Below are positions 57,648 to 64,000 of a DNA stretch of 64,000 nucleotides, piece after piece. This DNA comes from Oscillospiraceae bacterium. GTDB lineage: Bacteria; Bacillota; Clostridia; Oscillospirales; Acutalibacteraceae. The stretch covers positions 1-64,000 of the forward strand of contig SVOY01000009.1 of the NCBI GenBank assembly GCA_015066105.1, read 5' to 3'. Under the pieces are notes generated by a model. That model was not told the DNA's origin. It made no database searches and worked only from the letters and a program-made list of their open reading frames with translations. Position 1 is the stretch's first letter. Each line of letters opens with the position of its first letter. The translations under genes and the position numbers were made by a program.

Positions 57648-60407
57648 TTATCTGCTCTTAATTACAAGGCAGTGAGCCTCATTCTTTTTAACGTCAAGGG
57701 TGAATTCAAAAAGTCCGTCGCGGCAGTCAGCGCTGATTTCTCTTCCGTCAAGCGTTGCGGTGTAGTCTTCGCCGTCCTTCATTACACAAAGCAGAACGGT
57801 TTTTTCACTTTCACCGTAGCAGGTGAAGTTAATCTGTGCCCCGGTGTAAGCTTCGTTAAAGCTTACCTTGTCAAGGTAGGTGTCAAAGCCTACGTTTACG
57901 GTGCCGGGTGAATAGTAAGCCTTGAGCCACAGATTGAGCGGTGCCGACAGACCGCCGAAGTTGTGGAACCAGCCGCCGCAGCCCGTTACGGTGTTGACCA
58001 TTTCAAAGGTGTAATAGGTTGCTTCAACCTCTCTTTTCCATATATCGAGCGCAAGGTGGGCAATGTCTCTTGCAAGGTCTGCCTTGCCCATATCAAGCAT
58101 ACTCTTCCATATGAACCACTGGTGCGGGAACCAGATGTTGCCGTTCCAGTAGCCGTTTACTCTGTAATAGGATGCACTCTTGTCAACGGCACTGATGCCG
58201 AAGGGAGTGTGCATTTCATTTTCGTTTTCAAGGTGAGCGAGGATTTTCTCCCTTTGATTTTCGTTGCAGACACCTGCTATTACGGGATAAATTCCGTCAA
58301 GACCCTTGTTGAGGTTTTCACCCTCGGCGGTGGTGAATTTTTTTACGGGCTCGTAGCTTTCACCGTGAAGCACATAGGCATAGTAGCCGCTTTCCTCGTC
58401 CCAGGAGTAGGTGTTGAGAGCCTTGGTCAGTGCGGCAGCATCATCTTCATATTCCTTTACGTCGTCGTTCTTGCCGAGCTTTTTTGCAAGAATTGAAAGG
58501 ATTTTGCCGAAGCGGATAACCTGACTTGTTGTGATAACGGGGGAGGCCTTGTCGCGGACATTCTGCTTCATCATTGCAACCTGTGCAGGATAGTCGTCCA
58601 TACCGCTTGAGGAATAGAAGTAATCGTAGGTGGTAAGAAGTCCGCTTTTGAATTTTGCCGTTGTTGAGCCTCTTATCTTACCTGCAAGGAAGCGGTAGTA
58701 AAGCCTTGCCCTCGGGTAATAGGAAAGCAGATGCTTTTTATCCTCTGCCTTCTGAAGCATTTCGTAAAGCTGATAAATCTGCACGGGCACGGGCGAGCCG
58801 TGGTGCAAAAAGGCGTAGTCGGGATTATCCTCACTGCTTAAATAGGTGTCAAGGATATATTCGGCAAATTTGGGGGCAATTTCATTCATACCAAGGCCGA
58901 TGAAGCCCGAATCCCAGGTGTAAAGGCAGTCCCAACGCTTGCCGGGGGTGTGATGGATTATATATTCTCCGTGCTTGTAGATGGGGTAAACCACGTTTGT
59001 TAAAAGGGCGGCGGATAAAAGCTGATTGCTGAGGCGGTAGGCTTCGCCCTTTTTGTTAAGCCTGAAGTGTACGGCCTTTTCCTTGGCCTTCTGATAAATT
59101 TCCTCGTATTCCTCTTCGGTGAGGTAATCACATTCGCCCTTTGAAAGCACGGCGTACTGAATTTTCCTTTCACCCTTTTCAATGAAGATGGTGTGAGATA
59201 TTGCGTTGTGGAAAAAGCCGTTGTCGCTGTGCTTGCGGTTAAAGGCACCGGTAAAGCTTTCCGTAAGGTCGTCAAAGGTTTCGTCGGCATTTGAAAGCCT
59301 TGCCGTCATACAGTCCTCAAGGCAGCCCGTGCCGATTTCTCTGAAGCGGGTGTTGCCGTCAAAAACGCGAAGACGGTAGTCGCCCTCAATCTTATCGTAT
59401 TTAAGGGTGGTTAAATAACCCTTTTCCTTTTCTTCATTTGTAAAATCGGGAACAAAGTTTACGGGCAGGCTTTCAACCCTGATATCGCCCTTGTGTTCGT
59501 TTTCGGTGATGGCAAGAAAATCAAATTCTGCCGCACCCGTGCCCGTTGCAACAAAGCAAAGCTCCGTTTCGCCCTTGCTGAGTCTGCCGAGGTGAATGTG
59601 TACGAGTGTGGGCTCGTCGCAGGGGGAGAGGGGTACCGTTGTTTTGCCGTTTAAAACAAAGGTTGCGGTGTTTTCGCTGTTTATGTAGTGAACGCCTACC
59701 TGCTTGCCCTGCTCGTAGTGAATGTCGCTTGTGCGGTAGCGGAGGGTGAGCACGGCGTTTTCATAGTCATTCTCAAGCACCTTTTTATAGGTGACTCTGT
59801 CGCCCTTTTCTGCACCGAAGGGCTTTATAACACGGTGGGGCATATGCCACTTTTCGGCTCTGTCGCCCAATCCCTTTTCAAAGGTGAAGCGCTTGTCAAT
59901 GAATTCGCCTTTTTTTCTGCCGTCTGCATTCTGCTCATCCCAGGGGCGGGCGGTGGCATATGTATACTCAAGGTAGTCTGTTGCCTTGATAAAGTCACAC
60001 TTATCGGGAAGGGTAACCTCGGTGTAGCTGTCCGAGGGATATTCTATTGAAGAAAAGTAGTTGACCACGCAGTCCTTTATAAGGTCAGAGTTGTTTACAA
60101 ATTCCGTTCTTACAAGGGTGCTTTCATCCGTAAGCCTTGTGTAGGAAACATCGGCATAAACCACGTCCTTCCACTCAAGGTCGTGGCGGTAGGAATAAAA
60201 GGAATAATCCTCACTGCAAAGCCAGGGGTGGTATGCCGAGGGCAGGGTGACGTTAGGCACCTTTATGTCAAAGGCGTGAACTGCGGGGGCAACCGAGAAA
60301 TCAAAGCGGATGCCCTTGTATTTTTCGTGGTCGGCAATACGTGATATACCTGCATATTTTTTTCCGTATGGTCCCCAATAAGGCAGACAGTTGAATTTAT
60401 CCAGCAT
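57648..60407 (-). CDS. Large (alpha/alpha)6-barrel glycoside hydrolase, GH63/MGH1-like
   Basis: 919 residues. The N-terminal ~400 residues are beta-sandwich domains that may bind glycans; the barrel begins near TNVVYPIYKHGEYIIHHTPG and has WDCLYTWDSGFIGLGMNEIA, YRVNGYWNGNIWFPHQWFIW and CGGWFHNFGGLSAPL, matching the mannosylglycerate hydrolase-like/GH63 group with its two acidic residues. It has no signal peptide, so it acts on an imported oligosaccharide. The start is ATG 60407 behind GAGGTGCG; a 32-residue longer frame from 60503 covers the promoter. Confidence 0.8.
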   Translation of the reverse strand: MLDKFNCLPYWGPYGKKYAGISRIADHEKYKGIRFDFSVAPAVHAFDIKVPNVTLPSAYHPWLCSEDYSFYSYRHDLEWKDVVYADVSYTRLTDESTLVRTEFVNNSDLIKDCVVNYFSSIEYPSDSYTEVTLPDKCDFIKATDYLEYTYATARPWDEQNADGRKKGEFIDKRFTFEKGLGDRAEKWHMPHRVIKPFGAEKGDRVTYKKVLENDYENAVLTLRYRTSDIHYEQGKQVGVHYINSENTATFVLNGKTTVPLSPCDEPTLVHIHLGRLSKGETELCFVATGTGAAEFDFLAITENEHKGDIRVESLPVNFVPDFTNEEKEKGYLTTLKYDKIEGDYRLRVFDGNTRFREIGTGCLEDCMTARLSNADETFDDLTESFTGAFNRKHSDNGFFHNAISHTIFIEKGERKIQYAVLSKGECDYLTEEEYEEIYQKAKEKAVHFRLNKKGEAYRLSNQLLSAALLTNVVYPIYKHGEYIIHHTPGKRWDCLYTWDSGFIGLGMNEIAPKFAEYILDTYLSSEDNPDYAFLHHGSPVPVQIYQLYEMLQKAEDKKHLLSYYPRARLYYRFLAGKIRGSTTAKFKSGLLTTYDYFYSSSGMDDYPAQVAMMKQNVRDKASPVITTSQVIRFGKILSILAKKLGKNDDVKEYEDDAAALTKALNTYSWDEESGYYAYVLHGESYEPVKKFTTAEGENLNKGLDGIYPVIAGVCNENQREKILAHLENENEMHTPFGISAVDKSASYYRVNGYWNGNIWFPHQWFIWKSMLDMGKADLARDIAHLALDIWKREVEATYYTFEMVNTVTGCGGWFHNFGGLSAPLNLWLKAYYSPGTVNVGFDTYLDKVSFNEAYTGAQINFTCYGESEKTVLLCVMKDGEDYTATLDGREISADCRDGLFEFTLDVKKNEAHCLVIKSR

Positions 60408-60440
60408 AAGCGCACCTCTGTCAATCAATATAATGTAATA

Positions 60441-60470
60441 AGTATATATTATATATGTACTTAAAGTCAA
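60441..60470 (-). promoter_or_regulatory. Promoter of the glycosidase-phosphoesterase operon
   Basis: On the minus strand TTGACT (60465-60470) and TATACT (60441-60446) are 18 bases apart, 34 bases before the start codon, in a very AT-rich stretch. Confidence 0.65.
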
Positions 60471-60570
60471 GTAAGCCTCAAAGCTTATATAAAAATGAAA
60501 CAATTTTACTCAAATGTACACAGGTGACATAAATTTAATCATTTTTGTAAAAATTTATTTGCAAAACGTC

Positions 60571-60599
60571 TTGAAATTTGCTTTTGCAGGTGGTATAAT
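60571..60599 (+). promoter_or_regulatory. Promoter of the secreted protein gene
   Basis: TTGAAA (60571-60576) and consensus TATAAT (60594-60599) are 17 bases apart. AGGAGG lies 7 bases before the ATG. Confidence 0.8.
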
Positions 60600-60643
60600 C
60601 ATAGCAAGCTACAGAACTATATAAATTTTTAGGAGGTAAACTT

Positions 60644-61249
60644 ATGAAAAAAGTATTATCAGTTATGTTAGCAGTATTGATGCTTTTCGGCGCACTTTCA
60701 ATCGGTGCTTCAGCAGTAACACAGATTCCCAATGACAAGAATGTTATCTTCGGTACCACAGTAGGCGGCACAACCGTTTCAGAGGGTACACACGCTATTG
60801 TTGTTTTTGACTTCAACGGCGGTTCATCAACATACGACCTCAGCGTTTATGACACTGACGTGGCTGCCTTTGTTCAGGTTTCTGATTTCAGCGGCAAGTA
60901 CATTATGCTTCCCGGCTGCGAGACAGATTGCTTCCTTACAGCAGGCTCATCAATCAACACTCCTTATGTTGAAGCTCCCGACGGCTACAAGTTCAACGGT
61001 TGGTTCTGCAAGGACGCAGGCGAATACTACATCGCAGGTGAAGAGGTTGAAATTCAGAAGGATTGGATCGGCAAGTCAATCACATTCCAGGCATCCTACA
61101 TTCCCGCAAAGGCTGAGGGCGACACAATGAAGACCGTTCTCGGTGTTCTCACAAAGGTATTCGGTACCATCCTTGGTATCCTCTTCCTTGACGGTAGCTC
61201 AGCAGCAGGTATTGAGCTTGTTGAAAAGCTTCTTGCAGGTATTATGTAA
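60644..61249 (+). CDS. Secreted protein with InlB-repeat-like domain
   Basis: 201 residues. A signal peptide (VLSVMLAVLMLFGALSIGAS, cleavage near ASA) leads to a mature part of ~175 residues. Its middle has EAPDGYKFNGWFCKDAGEYY and a following IGKSITFQASYIP, the beta-grasp form of InlB B-repeats. The C terminus is hydrophobic (LGVLTKVFGTILGILFLDGS) but lacks an LPxTG sequence. Codon use is strongly biased, the promoter and ribosome site are near-ideal, so it is probably abundant. The function is unknown. Confidence 0.82.
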   Translation: MKKVLSVMLAVLMLFGALSIGASAVTQIPNDKNVIFGTTVGGTTVSEGTHAIVVFDFNGGSSTYDLSVYDTDVAAFVQVSDFSGKYIMLPGCETDCFLTAGSSINTPYVEAPDGYKFNGWFCKDAGEYYIAGEEVEIQKDWIGKSITFQASYIPAKAEGDTMKTVLGVLTKVFGTILGILFLDGSSAAGIELVEKLLAGIM

Positions 61250-61284
61250 TTAACTAAGCTCAGCTTGAATTATACTTGTTATCA

Positions 61285-61317
61285 ACGGCACACCTTAACG
61301 GGTGTGCCGTAGCTTTT
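61285..61317 (+). terminator. Terminator of the secreted protein gene
   Basis: ACGGCACACC (61285-61294) pairs with GGTGTGCCGT (61301-61310), followed by AGCTTTTT. Confidence 0.85.
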
Positions 61318-61368
61318 TGTCCGGTATATTTCGGGCCTTTTTTTCATATGCTTGTCTGAGGTGAGCTT

Positions 61369-61956
61369 ATGAAAAAAAGGTTTTTTGTTTTACTGCCCGT
61401 TCTTTTTATTGTCCTTGCTTTTACGGGCTGCACTCCCGAGGGATACAGTAATCTTCTGCTTTTTACCGACAGACTTAACGAGATAAGCGGCGAGGAAATT
61501 CTGCTTGAGGATTACACACTTTATAACGGCGGATACCGCCTTGTTTTTGAAAAGGACGGCGGTCGGGTGCTTATTACTGCCGAAGAAAATGAAAACGGCT
61601 GCCTTTCAGGGGTGAGCGTTACCGTTGCAAAGGTTGACCAAGACGGCAATGAAAAGGCAATTTCCGAAAAAGAGGCCGCCCTTTACAGACAAAAGGTGTT
61701 TGAGGTGCTTTGTGCCTTTACCCTTTCAGGTGAAGAAAAAAGCCGTGAGGCGGCAGAAAAAATACTGCCCTTAAAGGGTGAAGACCTTTTAAGGACAGGT
61801 GAGCTTACAACAGATGTTGAAAACTATCATCTGGTTTATTATTCAAACAGTCTGTGCTGCCGTTTTACCGTAACGGATAATTATATTGAAAAAACCGTGA
61901 CAACCGAAAAGCCCGTAAGCCGACCGCTTTTACAGTATCAGTCTCTGAAATTATAG
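61369..61956 (+). CDS. Small lipoprotein
   Basis: 195 residues. The lipobox is VLAFTGCTPEG, with Cys21 as the likely lipidated residue. The mature part is mixed alpha/beta with no family I can name. GAGGTGAG precedes the ATG. Its last 19 bases overlap the end of the convergent MreB-like gene. Confidence 0.8.
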   Translation: MKKRFFVLLPVLFIVLAFTGCTPEGYSNLLLFTDRLNEISGEEILLEDYTLYNGGYRLVFEKDGGRVLITAEENENGCLSGVSVTVAKVDQDGNEKAISEKEAALYRQKVFEVLCAFTLSGEEKSREAAEKILPLKGEDLLRTGELTTDVENYHLVYYSNSLCCRFTVTDNYIEKTVTTEKPVSRPLLQYQSLKL

Positions 61957-62975
61957 GAGCTTTCCTTCATTCTGAAGGAGTAGCCGTTATCCTCAAGCTT
62001 TTTCATATTTTTAAGGATAAAGCCTGCGCCCTTTGCAACGCAGTGCTCCGGGTCTGCGGCTACGCTTACCTTTATGCCGAGCCTTTTCGAAAGGTATTTG
62101 TCAAGGCCGTAAAGCTTTGCGCCGCCGCCGGTGAGGATTATGCCCTCGTTGCATATATCGGAATAAAGCTCGGGGGGAGTCTGGTCAAGGACCTCCATAA
62201 CGCCGTCAAAAATTGCGGCAACGTCATCCTTAAGGGCCTCGCAAACATTCATTGAGTTGATTGTAAAATTCCTGGGCATACCCGTAATAAGGTCCTTGCC
62301 CGTGCATACAATTTCAAACTCCTCTTCTCTTTTTACGGCACAGCCGATGGCCTGCTTGATTTTTCTGCCCGTCTGCTTGCCGATGTGAATGTTTTTGTGC
62401 TTTTTAACGTACTGACACACGGCTTCGTCCATTGTGTTGCCCGATACTCTTTTGAGAGAGGCGGCGTAGGCTACAGTGGCCATGGTAATCACGGCAATAT
62501 CCGTAGTGCCCGCACCAAGGTCAATAACCATAACTCCGTGGGGATAGTCAATGGAAAGGCCCGCGCCCAAGGCGGCAACAACGGGCTCGTCAATAAGGTG
62601 CACCTTGCCTGCACCTGCGGCACAGGCGGCCTCAATCACCGTTTTTTTCTCAAGTGAGGTGCTGCAGCTGGGGGCACTTATGAGCACGTTGGGCCTGAAA
62701 ATACTGTTTTTGCAGATTTTTATAATAAAGCGTGAAAGAATGTCGGCCATAACGGTAAAGTCAGAGATAACGCCGTCGTTTATCGGCCTTTTGAGCACAT
62801 AGCTGTCGGGTGCCTTGCCGAACATTTTGCCTGCGGCATTACCGAGGGCAACAAACTCGTCGCTTCTTGCATCGTAGCATATTGAGTTATCCTCGCAAAG
62901 GACAATGCCTCTGCCTGCAACAAAGGCTGTTACCGTGCTTGTGCCAAGGTCAATGCCGATATCGTAGCCCGCCAT
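61938..62975 (-). CDS. Second MreB/Mbl-like actin homologue
   Basis: 345 residues of the MreB family, but more diverged than the protein at 25346. GIDLGTSTVTAFVAGRG, VIDLGAGTTDIAVITM and ILTGGGAKLYGLDK hold the nucleotide site. The family amphipathic N terminus is short. Position outside the mre cluster suggests a special role (for example Mbl/MreBH-type wall control), which is inference. The start was placed at ATG 62975, as AAGGACGG lies 9 bases upstream; GTG 62984 abuts it. The promoter overlaps the recD2 stop. Confidence 0.88.
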   Translation of the reverse strand: MAGYDIGIDLGTSTVTAFVAGRGIVLCEDNSICYDARSDEFVALGNAAGKMFGKAPDSYVLKRPINDGVISDFTVMADILSRFIIKICKNSIFRPNVLISAPSCSTSLEKKTVIEAACAAGAGKVHLIDEPVVAALGAGLSIDYPHGVMVIDLGAGTTDIAVITMATVAYAASLKRVSGNTMDEAVCQYVKKHKNIHIGKQTGRKIKQAIGCAVKREEEFEIVCTGKDLITGMPRNFTINSMNVCEALKDDVAAIFDGVMEVLDQTPPELYSDICNEGIILTGGGAKLYGLDKYLSKRLGIKVSVAADPEHCVAKGAGFILKNMKKLEDNGYSFRMKESSYNFRD

Positions 62976-63009
62976 TTCTTTCACCGTCCTTATCAGTAAA
63001 CTTTATATT

Positions 63010-63038
63010 ATTTTACTTATTTTACGCTTTTTTGTCAA
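63010..63038 (-). promoter_or_regulatory. Consensus promoter of the second mreB-like gene
   Basis: On the minus strand TTGACA (63033-63038) and TAAAAT (63010-63015) are 17 bases apart. The -35 element overlaps the stop codon of the recD2-like gene. Confidence 0.8.
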
Positions 63039-64000
63039 TCCTTAAGAAGCATATACTTAAGCGCCGAATAACGGCGTGTTTTTTTATCGTTGTCAACCAT
63101 TGAAAAAATTTCCTGCTGATTTCCAAGGAGGATAAGTCTGCTTTTTGCTCTTGTTACCGCCGTGTATAAAAGGTTTCTGTAGCGAAGCCTTTCGGGTACA
63201 CAGCAAACGGGCATCACAACGCTTTCAAACTCACTGCCCTGGCTTTTATGCACCGTAATGGCGTAGGCAAGCTCAAGCTCGTTTGCACTGTCAAAGGGAT
63301 ATACGGCCGTCCTTGTGTCAAAAAGGATTTTCATAAAGCCCGCATTGTGATTTACGGCAATGATTTTACCGATATCTCCGTTGAAAATGCCCGACATCGT
63401 TTCCTTGCCCCTTGTCCACACAATGTCATAGTTGTTTTTTGTCTGCATTACCTTGTCGCCCTCGCGGAAAACACGGCTGCCGCGTGCAAGCTCCTCCTTA
63501 TCCTTTGACGGGGGATTGAGCAGCTTCTGCATCATTTCGTTTATACGCACCGTACCCGTTTCGCCCATTTTTGACGGGCAGATAATCTGAATATCCTCAA
63601 AGGGGTCACAGCCGTAGGCCTTGGGCAGTCGCCTTGTGCAAAGCTCAACCACCGTTTCGGCACAGCTGTACATATTGCTTCTTTGCATAAAGAAAAAGTC
63701 CTTGTCCCTTTCGGCAAGCTCGGGATATTCGCCCCTGACTATTCTGTGGGCGTTTGTAACAATAAGGCTTTCAAGGCTCTGGCGGAAAACCTCGGTAAGA
63801 GCCACCGTGGGAATAAGCTCTGAGCTGATTATATCCTGAAGCACGTTGCCCGAGCCCACGGGCGGCAGCTGGTCTGAGTCGCCGACCATAATAAGGCGGC
63901 AGTTAAGGGGCAGTGCATCAAGCAGTGCGGCAAAAATATGCACGTCAACCATTGAAAGCTCGTCGATAATAACGGCGTCTGCCTCAAGGGGATTTTCCAT
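63035..64000 (-). CDS. recD2: RecD2-like ATP-dependent DNA helicase, C-terminal part (cut by window end)
   Basis: The last 321 residues are present; the N-terminal part with Walker A lies beyond position 64000, so the frame's first Met is internal. Motif II is VIIDELSMVD, then GDSDQLPPVGSGNVLQDII (motif III), TEVFRQS, YAITVHKSQGSEFESVVMPV (motif V) and YTAVTRAKSRLILLG (motif VI). This is the SF1B RecD2/TraA group, 5'-3' helicases of DNA repair that act without RecBC. It lies upstream of, and in line with, the mreB-like gene. Confidence 0.9.
   Translation of the reverse strand: MENPLEADAVIIDELSMVDVHIFAALLDALPLNCRLIMVGDSDQLPPVGSGNVLQDIISSELIPTVALTEVFRQSLESLIVTNAHRIVRGEYPELAERDKDFFFMQRSNMYSCAETVVELCTRRLPKAYGCDPFEDIQIICPSKMGETGTVRINEMMQKLLNPPSKDKEELARGSRVFREGDKVMQTKNNYDIVWTRGKETMSGIFNGDIGKIIAVNHNAGFMKILFDTRTAVYPFDSANELELAYAITVHKSQGSEFESVVMPVCCVPERLRYRNLLYTAVTRAKSRLILLGNQQEIFSMVDNDKKTRRYSALKYMLLKD

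Overview
The window looks like chromosomal DNA of a low-to-mid GC, anaerobic, Gram-positive gut-type Clostridia bacterium (Oscillospiraceae/Ruminococcaceae-like). The evidence is a T-box leader before hisS-aspS, a THF-riboswitch-like leader before folT, an mreBCD-PBP2-minD cluster, a BlaI/BlaR1 pair, an anaerobic sulfatase-maturating radical SAM enzyme, strong AAGGNGGTGA-type ribosome binding sites, consensus sigma-A promoters, and many glycan-active enzymes and GPH sugar symporters. There is no rRNA gene, so the genus cannot be fixed from the sequence.

Layout. 1-9250 is mostly housekeeping: an alpha/beta hydrolase, a DUF5685/J-domain/membrane protein operon, riboswitch-controlled folT, coaX, a PflA-like radical SAM protein, mscL-proC, a Usp-like protein and an iron alcohol dehydrogenase. 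9260-9790 is a tandem array of about 2.5 units of 209-213 bp carrying strong hairpins. 9798-18739 holds a GPH symporter and a methyltransferase (minus strand), then a sulfatase/anSME/aminotransferase/alanine racemase operon and a TraX-like gene. 18787-25147 holds small membrane proteins, a metallophosphoesterase, a GH4 glycosidase, two AT-rich orphan genes and an MBL-fold protein. 25346-31163 is the cell-shape cluster mreB-mreC-mreD-PBP2-minD followed by mgsA. 31189-34694 is the T-box-hisS-aspS operon, bracketed by two copies of a short hairpin repeat. 34901-37161 is blaR1-blaI with two visible operators.

37321-39200 is a mobile-element scar: a tRNA-Leu(GAG) whose first 22 bases are duplicated upstream, a frameshifted serine-recombinase tail, a ParB-like fragment, a truncated SLOG-like fragment and a MITE-like element. 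An inverted copy of the same MITE family lies at 50526-50800. The 11.5 kb between them carries XRE-MATE, a SpoU methyltransferase, a carbohydrate cassette (GH78, phosphoesterase, esterase, GPH symporter, beta-helix protein) and a macro-domain protein. 50905-64000 holds a vWA protein, an M20 peptidase, an XRE/desulfoferrodoxin-like fusion, a membrane-anchored kinase-like protein whose HRD motif reads HRE and which has a threonine-rich stalk, a large glycosidase-phosphoesterase-DUF1653 operon, a secreted protein, a lipoprotein, a second MreB-like protein and the C-terminal part of a RecD2-like helicase cut by the window end.

The genes suggest a cell that imports and degrades plant or host glycans (rhamnose, galactose, pectin-like and sulfated sugars) with membrane-anchored enzymes and GPH symporters, and that tunes core genes with RNA leaders. 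I see no CRISPR array, no intact prophage and no complete insertion sequence. The least explained structures are the tandem repeat array, the tRNA-Leu duplication with its 143-bp insert, the inverted MITE pair and the putative pseudokinase.
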